A stretch of DNA of 64,000 nucleotides, taken from contig CAZQKX010000005.1 in the NCBI GenBank assembly GCA_964594065.1, positions 26,918 through 90,917 of the forward strand. The letters are read 5' to 3'. A program made the position numbers and the translations under genes. Position 1 is the stretch's first letter. Each line of letters opens with the position of its first letter. Source of the DNA: 4572-13 sp964594065 (GTDB taxonomy: Bacteria > Planctomycetota > Phycisphaerae > Sedimentisphaerales > Anaerohalosphaeraceae). Positions 52,114-60,538 of this stretch are shown here, one piece after another. The notes under the pieces are model-generated. The model had not been told where the DNA came from, did not search any database, and saw only the letters and a list, made by a program, of their open reading frames with translations.

Positions 52114-52581
52114 AGCCTTACTCCCAAATTACACGGTTCCATTGATGCGGAGACTCTCCGCTGAGTCCCCACATCCGTAAAGTGAAGGAAAGCTTCACGA
52201 AAGTTACATAAAAAACGGAATTATCATGAAGAAAACCAATAAAATACGTACAAACCGTGACAAAAACGCAAATAAATATGAAATTATAGCCAGAAAATGC
52301 CATAAGAAGAAAATGGGAAGGTTGTAATAGAGTATGATAGCAATGCAGCTGATGAGATTTGAACACACGGCCTCTTACATGCGATTCAGCCCGTTCAGTA
52401 CAACTTTTTTATTGACTGAAATCTCTCTGAATACTATACATAGAACGAGTATTATAACGGATTCAATGCAAAATTGAAGAAGTAATCCAAAGAAACCCGA
52501 TGAAGTTGTTTTTAAAAAAATGACATTCTAAACCTCTTGCATGAGAAAGTCTTGTCCTTTTAAAAGAATAGAGATCCACCT
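52114..52581. other. Divergent intergenic region
   Basis: About 470 AT-rich bases between the T2SS operon and the cobA-hemD gene. It contains the tRNA-3'-end-like fragment at 52345-52384. A weak TTGCAT...TTAAAA pair (52537-52565) may serve the cobA-hemD gene. A frame of 82 codons on the minus strand (52118-52366) has no protein-like features. Nothing else is recognised. Confidence 0.5.
52345..52384 (-). other. tRNA 3'-half-like fragment (possible attachment-site scar)
   Basis: Read on the minus strand, this looks like the 3' half of a tRNA. It has an anticodon-stem 3' strand with variable loop (ATGTAAGAGGCC), a T-arm with GTTCAAATC and a seven-base acceptor-like strand (CAGCTGC). No matching 5' half (acceptor GCAGCTG or D-arm) lies at the right distance, and the T stem has a mismatch, so it is not a working tRNA. 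Fragments of this kind are often left by integrases that target tRNA genes. Confidence 0.4.
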
Positions 52582-53979
52582 ATGTCAAAAACAAAAGTTT
52601 TTCTTATTGGTGCCGGCCCCGGCGATAATGAACTGATCACTGTCAAGGGACTCAGGATACTTTCACAGGCCGATGTCATTCTCTACGATCACCTGATTTC
52701 TCATGAACTTCTGGCCCATGCCAAAGAAGGGGCGGAAAAAATTTCCGTCGGGAAGTTCGCCTCCAAACACACCCTGCCTCAGGAAGAGATTAACGACCTC
52801 ATCATCAAGAAGGCAAAAGAAGGAAAAGTTGTTGTCCGGCTCAAAGGAGGCGATTGCTATCTCTTTGGAAGAGGCGGCGAAGAAGCGCAAAGCTGTTACG
52901 AGGCGGGTATTGCGTTTGAGGTGGTTCCCGGAATCACCAGTGCCCTGGCGGCACCCTGCTATGCCGGCATTCCGGCAACTCACCGGGATTGCACATCCAG
53001 TATTGCTATCGTGACCGGACATCGTAAAAAAGGCGATGATCGGCCAATTGATATTCCCCAGGCAGGCACGGTGATTTTCCTGATGTCGGTTGGAAACATT
53101 CAAAACATCATCCGGTCACTTTTAAAGACTGGTTACCCGGCCGACACAAAAATCGCCGCTGTTGAGCACGGGACTTGCTATGACCAGCGCGTGATCAAAG
53201 GCACACTGGACAGTTTCCTCGACATTCTCAAAGAAAATCCCCTGCGAACCCCGGCCATCTTCATCGTAGGCAAGGTCGTCAAACTTCAGGAAGAACTGGA
53301 CTGGTTCTCCAAAAAGCCTGTGGTCCTTCATCTCGGCAATCACCCGCAGCGATACCGGCATCTCGGCACCATCGTCCATCGGCAGATCATTCAGTGTATC
53401 GAATCTGTCGATTGCAGACAGACAAACCAAACCCTTCAAAACGCAGGACAGTATGACTGGATCATCTTTACCAGCGGCAACGGCATTCAATTCTTTTTTA
53501 AGAAACTCTATGCCTTAGGCCTGGATGCTCGCATCTTTTCGAACACAAAATTCGCAGTGATCGGTCAGGCAAGCAGCCAACGCCTGGCCGAATTCGGCAT
53601 CAAGGCGGATATTTGCTCAGCTGTTGAGTCCAGCAAAGGATTGCTCGAAGCGTTCAATAATATTCCGGGTAAGGGGCTTTCGGTCCTGCTGCCTCAGGCC
53701 GAAGTCAGCTCTGAGCAATTGCCCGAAGGATTGTCGAAAAACGGAGCACGTGTTGACAAGCTTGCCGTCTATAAAACCATCCAAACGGAAACCGAAGACA
53801 TCGATCTCGATTTTATTGACCAGATTCTCTTTACCAGCGGTTCAACCGTTCGGGCATTTGTCAACAAGTTCGACAGTGTTCCCAAACACATAGAGGCCCT
53901 CTGCTTAGGTGAACCAACACAGACTGTAGCGAAAGAATTTGGGATAACCGCTAAGATTATTAAAAAACATACGGATTAA
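52582..53979 (+). CDS. Fused uroporphyrinogen-III C-methyltransferase / uroporphyrinogen-III synthase
   Basis: 465 residues with two enzymes in one chain (CobA-HemD). Residues 1-240 are SUMT, which makes precorrin-2 using SAM: GAGPGD (10-15), 'LRILSQADVILYDHLIS', 'VRLKGGDCYLFGRGGEEA' and 'GIAFEVVPGITSALAAPCYAGIP'. Residues ~245-465 are HemD, which closes hydroxymethylbilane to uroporphyrinogen III: 'YDWIIFTSGNGIQFFF', 'IGQASSQRLAEFGI', 'DQILFTSGSTVRAF'. The fusion channels uro'gen III to precorrin-2, the entry to siroheme and, with AhbC/AhbD here, to haem. It is 21 bases upstream of hemL. The ribosome-binding site is weak. Confidence 0.95.
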   Translation: MSKTKVFLIGAGPGDNELITVKGLRILSQADVILYDHLISHELLAHAKEGAEKISVGKFASKHTLPQEEINDLIIKKAKEGKVVVRLKGGDCYLFGRGGEEAQSCYEAGIAFEVVPGITSALAAPCYAGIPATHRDCTSSIAIVTGHRKKGDDRPIDIPQAGTVIFLMSVGNIQNIIRSLLKTGYPADTKIAAVEHGTCYDQRVIKGTLDSFLDILKENPLRTPAIFIVGKVVKLQEELDWFSKKPVVLHLGNHPQRYRHLGTIVHRQIIQCIESVDCRQTNQTLQNAGQYDWIIFTSGNGIQFFFKKLYALGLDARIFSNTKFAVIGQASSQRLAEFGIKADICSAVESSKGLLEAFNNIPGKGLSVLLPQAEVSSEQLPEGLSKNGARVDKLAVYKTIQTETEDIDLDFIDQILFTSGSTVRAFVNKFDSVPKHIEALCLGEPTQTVAKEFGITAKIIKKHTD

Positions 53980-54000
53980 ATCACAAACCAGGTATCTGCC

Positions 54001-55278
54001 ATGAAAAATCGTAAAAGTCAGCAGCTTTTTAAAAATGCCAAAAAAGTTATCCCCGGCGGCGTGAATAGTCCGGTTCGGGCCCTTAAAAGTGTCGGTGCCA
54101 GCCCGGTTTTTATCCAAAAAGCTAGGGGACCCTTCCTCTATGACGAAGACGGCAACCGATACATCGACTACTGTTTGTCATGGGGACCGATGATCCTGGG
54201 ACACGCCGATAAAGAGATCCTGTCTGAAGTAAAGAAGGTCATGTCAAAAGGCACAAGCTATGGCATCCCGACAAAGCTGGAGACGCAGCTGGCAAGCATG
54301 ATCGTATCTGCATTTGATTCGATTGACAAGGTTCGCCTGGTCAGTTCCGGCACAGAAGCTGTGATGACCGCCATTCGTCTGGCCCGCGGAGCAACCGGCA
54401 GGGATATGGTTGTTAAATTTATCGGCTGCTATCATGGACACGTCGATCATATGCTGGTCAGTGCCGGTTCCGGCCTGATGACGCTGGGAGCCCCTTCCAG
54501 TCCCGGCGTCCCCAAAGATTTCGCCAAAAACACGCTCCTGGCGCCCTATAATGATGCTGAAGCGGTCAAGCGCCTGTTCAAGAAGTATGCTGGCCGGATT
54601 GCCGCGGTTATTGTTGAACCGATCGCCGGAAATATGGGAACCGTTCTCCCCAAACCGGCCTTCCTGAAAAAACTGCGAAGCCTGTGCACGCAAAATAAAG
54701 CAGTTCTGATTTTTGATGAAGTAATTTCAGGTTTTCGCCTAACCTATGGCGGTGCTCAGCATCTGTACAAAATAAAGCCCGATCTGACCACACTCGGCAA
54801 AATCATCGGCGGCGGTTTTCCGATTGGTGCTGTCGGGGGTAAAGCCTCTATCATGAATAAGCTCTCGCCGGAGGGACAAGTGTATCAGGCCGGAACGCTT
54901 TCCGGCAATCCGGTCTGCGTTGCCGCCGGCATCGCCACATTAAAAAAGTTGAAAAAACAGAAACCCTACAAAAAGCTTGCCTCTCTGACTGATTGTTTGT
55001 GCGGCGGAATAAACCAGAAACTCGACAAAAAAGGCATTCCCCATAATATCAACCGCATCGGTTCAATGTTTACCTTATTCTTTAACGAAAACCAAGTAAC
55101 CGACTATGACACGGCTGCAAAGTCAAACACCAAACGTTATGGAAGCTATTTCCGCCAAATGCTCGAAAACGGAGTCTATCTGCCTCCCTCGCAATTCGAA
55201 GCAAACTTCCTCTCAACCGCACACACAGAAAAACACATTGACCAAACACTGAAAGCAATTAAGAAACTGAAACTTTAG
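54001..55278 (+). CDS. hemL: Glutamate-1-semialdehyde 2,1-aminomutase
   Basis: 425 residues. A PLP enzyme making 5-aminolevulinate from glutamate-1-semialdehyde. Motifs: 'VIPGGVNSPVRALKSVGASPVFI' at the start, 'LVSSGTEAVMTAIRLARGATGRDMVVKF' (PLP phosphate), 'LIFDEVISGFRLTYGGAQ' with the PLP-ring Asp, and 'TTLGKIIGGGFPIGAVGG' with the Schiff-base Lys267. It works with the HemA encoded about 4 kb away on the other strand (C5 pathway). Confidence 0.96.
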   Translation: MKNRKSQQLFKNAKKVIPGGVNSPVRALKSVGASPVFIQKARGPFLYDEDGNRYIDYCLSWGPMILGHADKEILSEVKKVMSKGTSYGIPTKLETQLASMIVSAFDSIDKVRLVSSGTEAVMTAIRLARGATGRDMVVKFIGCYHGHVDHMLVSAGSGLMTLGAPSSPGVPKDFAKNTLLAPYNDAEAVKRLFKKYAGRIAAVIVEPIAGNMGTVLPKPAFLKKLRSLCTQNKAVLIFDEVISGFRLTYGGAQHLYKIKPDLTTLGKIIGGGFPIGAVGGKASIMNKLSPEGQVYQAGTLSGNPVCVAAGIATLKKLKKQKPYKKLASLTDCLCGGINQKLDKKGIPHNINRIGSMFTLFFNENQVTDYDTAAKSNTKRYGSYFRQMLENGVYLPPSQFEANFLSTAHTEKHIDQTLKAIKKLKL

Positions 55279-55286
55279 CAAAAGGT

Positions 55287-55313
55287 GTCATTTCGACCGA
55301 AGCGGAGAAATCT
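55287..55313. repeat. Imperfect palindromic element
   Basis: A 27-base element directly after hemL, beginning GTCATTTCGACCGAAG. Its arms (ATTTC with the complementary end, and CCG with CGG) form an imperfect hairpin. It resembles short dispersed intergenic palindromes found in many genomes. Copy number in this genome cannot be judged here. Confidence 0.45.
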
Positions 55314-55330
55314 ATTTAAACAGAAAATTC

Positions 55331-55351
55331 CATAAGCCCAAAGGGCTTATG
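55331..55351. other. Hairpin between hemL and the HNH gene
   Basis: A perfect 9-bp stem CATAAGCCC / GGGCTTATG with an AAA loop. It lies between convergent genes, 27 bases from the stop of the HNH gene. Neither strand has a long T run after it (AAAAATC on plus, GAATTTTC on minus), so it may be a weak terminator or part of the repeat cluster. Confidence 0.5.
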
Positions 55352-55377
55352 AAAAATCTCTAAATCCTTTAAATTTA

Positions 55378-56400
55378 TTATAGTGGATTATAGGGAAATT
55401 CGTTGTAATCCAAATATCTTAAAGCTCCGCTATCATCATGTAACCAACTCATTAACTTACCTTGTCCTTGATAAACAACCTCATAGGGATATCCAGTAAA
55501 GTGAGATAAATGTTTCCCATAAACTTCAGTCCTCCACTCTTCAAAATAGGGTTTTGCGCTTAAACCACCTAGGGGCATCTGGTGGATTTTGTGTGGACTC
55601 CCCGAAACTGTAATGTATTTGGGGATTCTTGTTGTTATTGAAGACCGATATGAGAAATGAGCACATACCTCCCGAAACTGGAGGGGATGTAGAGGAAAAT
55701 CTATAATATCTTTATATGCTTCTTCATAGACCATCTGAGCACCCCCATCACCTAACACTCCAATTATACCCACAGAGCCCATTCGAATACCAATGAACAA
55801 CGTGTCAATGTTATCGCAGAAATCCCATTGCATTCTCACTTCCTTTGGTGTTTGACATCTAAATACAAAGATTGAACCAGGTGTAAAATCTATAAGTTCA
55901 ACCTTCTCTCTAGCTTGTTGCAGTAACAATAAATGACTTTCATAATTTTGTAACATCTCGGGGGTTGCGATAGTAATCCCATCATTTGAACTGCGGTCTA
56001 AAAGAAGTGACAACTCTCGATACAATATGCCATAGAAAATCTTACCTAACCATAGAAAGAGTATGTTAGAACCTAATTGCCTAACTTTTAAAGGCCCTTT
56101 AGTAACCGCATTTGACATACTCACCTCTATTGGTTGCAAACGATATTTATTACACTCTTCGCAACACGGAACCGTAGCAAGTCGGTATGGCAACTGAGTT
56201 TTATTAAGGAGAGTAAGGGTTTGATCCCATAGTTCAAAACGCCTCTGCGACCACTTTGGAATAACGTGCTCCAAAGTTAAATGCTTTTCATCACAGTGGT
56301 GCGCACAAAGGAAGCAACATGATGAATCAAATCTACGAGCACGTAAATGTGTTATGAAAGCACTTAAATCTAAATCTTGACTAGGATCTGGGTTTTTCAT
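55378..56400 (-). CDS. HNH-type zinc nuclease-like protein, probably acquired
   Basis: 340 residues. The N-terminus has an HNH/zinc-finger layout: CxxC at 29-32 (CFLC), EHVIPKW with His45, and CxxC-N at 80-84 (CEECN). This is the usual HNH spacing with a pair of zinc knuckles around the catalytic His. The remaining ~250 residues match nothing I recognise; a hydrophobic patch (~108-123) and the phrase 'GSVGIIGVLGDGGAQ' stand out. The gene is visibly AT-rich compared with its neighbours, lacks a Shine-Dalgarno, and sits between repeat elements inside the haem locus. It could be a defence or mobile nuclease, but no partner gene is next to it. Confidence 0.6.
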   Translation of the reverse strand: MKNPDPSQDLDLSAFITHLRARRFDSSCCFLCAHHCDEKHLTLEHVIPKWSQRRFELWDQTLTLLNKTQLPYRLATVPCCEECNKYRLQPIEVSMSNAVTKGPLKVRQLGSNILFLWLGKIFYGILYRELSLLLDRSSNDGITIATPEMLQNYESHLLLLQQAREKVELIDFTPGSIFVFRCQTPKEVRMQWDFCDNIDTLFIGIRMGSVGIIGVLGDGGAQMVYEEAYKDIIDFPLHPLQFREVCAHFSYRSSITTRIPKYITVSGSPHKIHQMPLGGLSAKPYFEEWRTEVYGKHLSHFTGYPYEVVYQGQGKLMSWLHDDSGALRYLDYNEFPYNPL

Positions 56401-56813
56401 TTTTTATTATTAATATAAAAGACAAATCACCCCCACACATCGAACATACGGATCATAATTCAACATTAAAAATTCATAATTATCAAAATTCCTTCTCTTG
56501 GTTGTGCTATTATTATATCCTACCAGTCGTAAATTTAAAATAAAAAAAGTTTGTTGTTTACTTAACTTTTGCTATAATACCTAAAACTGAATATTCACAA
56601 TTTTATAGAGTGCGGCCCGGCGGTCGCCTGGCAAAAACCTGTCCCTTTTTACTATCTCCTAACTTCTGGCTTCTATTTCCTTTGCCTTTTCTGCAAAACA
56701 AACCCATTTCCAAAACAGATAAATTGATGCTAACCTCTTTTAACCTATGAACTAAGAACAAAGAACTACGAACTGTCCTACAAAAAAGCAAACCCAAACG
56801 AAGCCAATTTGTC

Positions 56814-56833
56814 ATTCCCGCGGAGGCGGGAAT
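56814..56833. repeat. REP-like palindrome
   Basis: A perfect 8-bp inverted repeat ATTCCCGC / GCGGGAAT around GGAG, flanked by GTC on the left and CTA on the right. This is the general form of intergenic REP-like elements and is much more GC-rich than the surrounding sequence. Confidence 0.65.
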
Positions 56834-56850
56834 CTATTTTAATATTCTGG

Positions 56851-56918
56851 ATACCCGCCTTCGCGGGTATGACAATAGCCTTTGCAGATACGACAATAGC
56901 CTACGCGGGTGTGACAAT
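56851..56918. repeat. REP-like palindrome with 21-base tandem repeats
   Basis: A second palindrome, ATACCCGC / GCGGGTAT around CTTC (56851-56870), runs into three degenerate 21-base direct copies (56856-56876, 56877-56897, 56898-56918). Each copy ends in GACAAT. The first copy contains half of the palindrome, so the array looks like partial duplication of the REP-like unit. It lies 14 bases from the ahbC stop. Confidence 0.65.
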
Positions 56919-56932
56919 AATGGATAAAAACA

Positions 56933-58180
56933 TCACTGCGGCAATTTAAAATCTTCGCCTTTGGCGATTAGTTCCTGTTTTTTTTGCTCATCCAGACCGA
57001 TTTCTTCATCGGTTAAGTAACAGGCCGGATCGGGAGCCCAGGGATCGTTATAGTATAAATCCGCACGGACACGCAGGCTGCCGCCGCAGGCATCAAAAAA
57101 CTTACACAAACGGCAGCGGCCTTTAATCATCGCCCGTCTGTTCCGCAGCCCCTTCAGCAGCAGTTGGTCATTATTGCTCCAGATTTCGCTGAATTTCTTT
57201 TCGTGAATATCCCCCAGATCATAATGTCCCCAGAACTGATTGGCGTGGACTTTGCCGTTAAAATCAATGCACCCGATACCGACGCCGCTGCTGCTCATGC
57301 CCCCGCCGTTCCAGGTCAACAGTTTCCAGGCATCGGCCGCCCTCTGCGGATCTTCGGCCAGGAGCTTCAGATAGAGGTAGACGCCATCGACATGATTATC
57401 GACGGTCAGAATATCGGTCGTTTTGCCAGCGGCTTTAAACGCCTTCGTTTTGGCGAGTATCGTTTCTATCGCCTGCCGGCTTTGCGCATGTGTCAGGTCA
57501 TCGGCAAACATGTCCTGACCGCGTCCGCTGGGAACCAAATGGTAAAAACACGCCCGTTCGATGCCTTCTTTTTCAAAGAAATCAAACAACTGCTCAATAT
57601 CCTGTGCATTCCGCTGGGTCAGTGTCAACCGCAATCCCACACGCACACCGGCATCCATGCAATTGCGAATACCGGCAACCGCCGCTTCAAACGCACCCTC
57701 GACGCCACGGAACCGGTCATTGACTTTGCCAATGCCGTCCAGGCTGATGCCGACATAAGAAACGCCTATTTTCTTTATCTGCTGAGCCTTGTCAGCGGTA
57801 ATCAATGTTCCGTTCGTGGAGATAACCGTCCGAAGCCCTTTATCAACAGCATAGCTGATCAGTTCAAAAAGATCCTTGCGAGTCAACGGTTCACCACCGC
57901 TGAACAGAACCGATGGAACACCGAATCCGGCCAGATCGTCAAGCACGGCTTTTGCTTCCGAAGTGGTTGACTCATTGCTTTTAACATTAGCCCCACTGTC
58001 GTTATAACAGTGGACACATTGTAGGTTGCAATGGCTGGTAATATTCCAGACAACGATCGGTTTACGTTCAGATGCTTTTTTCGGGACAAGTTCACCGTCT
58101 CTCTGGCTGCCCTGAATCCCGTAACGAAGCCAATCACCCGGTGTGATCTGACCACAATAGAGCTTGGAGATATTAATCAT
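56933..58180 (-). CDS. ahbC: Radical SAM 12,18-didecarboxysiroheme deacetylase (AhbC)
   Basis: 415 residues from ATG 58180, which has AAAGGA 5 bases upstream; a much longer frame upstream is shadow coding over ahbD. The radical SAM cluster motif CNLQCVHC has Cys51, Cys55 and Cys58. Family phrases are 'PIVVWNITSHCNLQCVHCY', 'VLFSGGEPLTRKDLFELI', 'VISTNGTLI', 'YVGISLDGIGKVNDRFRGVEGAF', 'LTVDNHVDGVYLYLKL' and 'APDPACYLTDEEI'. A C-terminal SPASM-like cysteine set (CRLCKFFDACGG) binds a second Fe-S cluster. It removes acetate chains from didecarboxysiroheme to give Fe-coproporphyrin III. NirJ of haem d1 synthesis is the main alternative, but pairing with ahbD favours AhbC. Confidence 0.88.
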   Translation of the reverse strand: MINISKLYCGQITPGDWLRYGIQGSQRDGELVPKKASERKPIVVWNITSHCNLQCVHCYNDSGANVKSNESTTSEAKAVLDDLAGFGVPSVLFSGGEPLTRKDLFELISYAVDKGLRTVISTNGTLITADKAQQIKKIGVSYVGISLDGIGKVNDRFRGVEGAFEAAVAGIRNCMDAGVRVGLRLTLTQRNAQDIEQLFDFFEKEGIERACFYHLVPSGRGQDMFADDLTHAQSRQAIETILAKTKAFKAAGKTTDILTVDNHVDGVYLYLKLLAEDPQRAADAWKLLTWNGGGMSSSGVGIGCIDFNGKVHANQFWGHYDLGDIHEKKFSEIWSNNDQLLLKGLRNRRAMIKGRCRLCKFFDACGGSLRVRADLYYNDPWAPDPACYLTDEEIGLDEQKKQELIAKGEDFKLPQ

Positions 58181-59240
58181 CGTTGTCCTTTCGCTTCGGC
58201 GGGGTATAAACGCACATGGGCTCAGCTTCCATGTAATCACTTGTCGCCGCAAATGCCCTGGCACGACAGCCGCCGCAAACACCCCGATAACCGCAAACAC
58301 CGCATTTACCCTTAAGCTGTTGTGGATCACGCATTTTTGCCAGTTCAGGGCTTTCGGCCCATATTTGGTCAAGCGCAGTATTCAGGATATTGCCACAATC
58401 GACTGGAAGATAGCCGCAGGGAAAAACCTGGCCCGTATGACTGACAAATAAAACACCGGAACCTGCAAGACACCCTCTGGACATCGGACGATGTTCAATT
58501 CCTTCTTCGCGAACAACCCGTTCATAATGGGGGCCGCAGGTAACCTTGACTTCAAGACGGACATTTTGTTCTTTTTGGGCAATATGATGCAGCAGGCGTT
58601 CATATTCTTCCGCAGACAGCATATCTTCTTCGGCAAATTCTTCGCCGCAGCCAACCGGAACAAGCATAAACAAGTGAACTGCAACAGCGCCTAATTCTTC
58701 AGCCAACACAAAAATGTCATCCAGTTGGTGGGCATTATAGCGGGTGACGGTCATATTAATCTGAAAAGGAACATCGCACTGCTGTAAACACTGCGTTCCG
58801 TTGACGGCCGCCTCAAATGAACCGTCCAGTTTACGAAGTTTATTGTGGACTTGCTCCGTAGCGCCATCAAGGCTGACTGAAACGCGCTCGACTCCGGCTG
58901 CCTTGATTTTTTCTGCAAGCTCTTTATCGATCAATGTCCCATTCGTTGCCAATGCACATTTTATCTTTTTTGAAACGGCTGTTTCAATTAATTCAAAAAT
59001 GTCATTTCGACAAAGCGGTTCGCCCCCGCTGAACACGAGAATCGGCATAAAATCCTGGGCCTGCCCCACTTGGGCAAGCTGGTCGATCAGTTGCATCGCC
59101 TCAGCGGTGGTCATATCGGAATCGGCCGCTTCGTCGGTCTCGATCCTCCTGCAATGAGCGCAGGATAGGTTACACTGACTAGTGCTTTCCCAAAACAAAA
59201 GGCGAAGTTTTCGTTGTTGCTCAGATCGTTGTTTCATCAT
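58173..59240 (-). CDS. ahbD: Radical SAM haem synthase (AhbD)
   Basis: 355 residues. Radical SAM motif CNLSCAHC (Cys23, Cys27, Cys30), 'VFSGGEPLCRNDIFELIETA', 'ALATNGTLID' and 'VERVSVSLDGATEQVHNKLR'. The SPASM-type end has CGVCGYRGVCGGCRARAFAATSDYMEAEPMCVY, very like AhbD proteins. It oxidatively decarboxylates the two propionates of Fe-coproporphyrin III to vinyls, making haem b without oxygen. It overlaps hemA by ATGA upstream and ahbC by 8 bases downstream, so hemA, ahbD and ahbC are one coupled unit. A PqqE-like enzyme is a less likely alternative. Confidence 0.87.
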   Translation of the reverse strand: MMKQRSEQQRKLRLLFWESTSQCNLSCAHCRRIETDEAADSDMTTAEAMQLIDQLAQVGQAQDFMPILVFSGGEPLCRNDIFELIETAVSKKIKCALATNGTLIDKELAEKIKAAGVERVSVSLDGATEQVHNKLRKLDGSFEAAVNGTQCLQQCDVPFQINMTVTRYNAHQLDDIFVLAEELGAVAVHLFMLVPVGCGEEFAEEDMLSAEEYERLLHHIAQKEQNVRLEVKVTCGPHYERVVREEGIEHRPMSRGCLAGSGVLFVSHTGQVFPCGYLPVDCGNILNTALDQIWAESPELAKMRDPQQLKGKCGVCGYRGVCGGCRARAFAATSDYMEAEPMCVYTPPKRKDNDD

Positions 59241-60538
59241 TGGGCATTCTTTCTATCCTCGGAAATAATCTCCTGAGCATCAGCTAATATACTTTTCGCA
59301 TACTTTTCCGCTTCCTGGGCGCCATATTCCCTCGAAATAGCATCAATATTTTTTATCACACAATGGCAGAGTTTATTGATCACACGTCCCACCGAAGCAT
59401 CCATTTGTTCTTTACAGCAGGCATCCTGCCGCGGACCGACGAAAAACTTTTGCATTTCAATGTCACGAATCTGTTCAAATGCTTCTTTGATCTGACCGAT
59501 CAGCGGACCGACATCCCGTATCATGAACCAATCCATGAAGGCGGGAACAGATTCACAAATGATCTGGACAGCCTGCTCCAGGTCACCTTCCCGCTGTTCG
59601 ATATTATCCTGGGCAACCTGTGCCAGGTCGTCGATACTGTAGAGGTAAACATTTTCGATCTTTCCAACAGCGGGATCAAAACTCCTTGGAACCGCAATAT
59701 CAATGATCAGCAGAAGATGATTCCGTCGTCTGGACATCAGTGACTTGATCCGGTCTTTGCTGAACAGATAACCTTCCTGTGCAGATGCGGCCCCGACCAC
59801 AATATTAGCCTCGATCATTTCCTCATCCAGCAGCTCCCAGGATTTATTGACGACATTGTGTTTTTCAGCAAGCTGACAGGCGCGTTGTTCGGATCGGTTG
59901 ACAACCGTCACCCGGCGGCATTGTTCATGCTGAAAATGTTCAACCAGCAATTCAGCCATTTGCCCGGCACCGGCAATAACAACGTTAGCAGCTTTAATAT
60001 CAGAAAACAACTGCCTGGCCAGTCCAACGGTAACACCGGCAACACTGACTCTGCGGCTGGAAATGGATGTCTTCGTGATGATCTCTTTCGTTGTCCGGAA
60101 CGCATCGTGGAAAAGACGGTTCAGTACCTTTCCCGCAGTCCGGCACTTACAGGCGATTTTGTAGCTTTCCTTGACCTGGGCGGTGATCTGGCTTTCTCCG
60201 ATCACCATACTGTCCAGGCCGGAAGCAACCGTAAAAAGATGGGCCGCGACATCTTCATTCATTTTGCTGTACAGATGCTTTTCAATTGATGCGAATTCAA
60301 TAGACCTGAATTCCGCGAGCCATCGCCCCAGTTCTGACGGAGCAGGTCCGCTATCCCTGTCAACAACCGCATAACATTCCACACGGTTGCATGTTGACAG
60401 CAGGACAAATTCGGCAGATGGATATGCATTCCGGAGCTTGCCTAACGCCTCAGAAATGAGCTCAGCATCGCATGCAAACCTCTCACGAACATCGACCGGG
60501 GCTGTTTTATGATTAATGCCTACAAGTATTATTTGCAT
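59237..60538 (-). CDS. hemA: Glutamyl-tRNA reductase
   Basis: 433 residues. It reduces glutamyl-tRNA to glutamate-1-semialdehyde with NADPH. GINHKTAPVDVRERF and LLSTCNRVECYAV with nucleophile Cys50 are diagnostic. 'ESQITAQVKESYKIA' and the Rossmann segment 'VVIAGAGQMAELLVEHFQ' follow, then a helical dimerisation tail. Together with hemL it forms the C5 route to aminolevulinate. It overlaps the upstream ccsA/hemX-like gene by 10 bases. Confidence 0.96.
   Translation of the reverse strand: MQIILVGINHKTAPVDVRERFACDAELISEALGKLRNAYPSAEFVLLSTCNRVECYAVVDRDSGPAPSELGRWLAEFRSIEFASIEKHLYSKMNEDVAAHLFTVASGLDSMVIGESQITAQVKESYKIACKCRTAGKVLNRLFHDAFRTTKEIITKTSISSRRVSVAGVTVGLARQLFSDIKAANVVIAGAGQMAELLVEHFQHEQCRRVTVVNRSEQRACQLAEKHNVVNKSWELLDEEMIEANIVVGAASAQEGYLFSKDRIKSLMSRRRNHLLLIIDIAVPRSFDPAVGKIENVYLYSIDDLAQVAQDNIEQREGDLEQAVQIICESVPAFMDWFMIRDVGPLIGQIKEAFEQIRDIEMQKFFVGPRQDACCKEQMDASVGRVINKLCHCVIKNIDAISREYGAQEAEKYAKSILADAQEIISEDRKNAQ

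Larger units (their letters stand above)
56401..56932. other. Repeat-containing intergenic region
   Basis: About 530 bases. The left part (to ~56600) is very AT-rich. The middle (56603-56815) gives a 70-codon minus frame that is low-complexity and not protein-like. The right part holds two palindromic elements and a 21-base tandem repeat (annotated separately). No RNA gene is recognised. Confidence 0.5.

Noticed and set aside
52118..52366. 82-codon minus-strand frame upstream of the T2SS operon
   Set aside because: Phe/Cys/His-rich composition, no homology pattern, and it overlaps the tRNA-like fragment.
56603..56815. 70-codon minus-strand frame between the HNH gene and ahbC
   Set aside because: Low-complexity, Arg/Lys/Ser-rich translation with no ribosome-binding site, running through repeat-like intergenic sequence; it looks like chance coding over non-coding DNA.
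58181..58372. 64-residue N-terminal extension of AhbC
   Set aside because: It lies wholly over the ahbD coding sequence, is unlike other AhbC proteins, and a good ribosome-binding site precedes ATG 58180.
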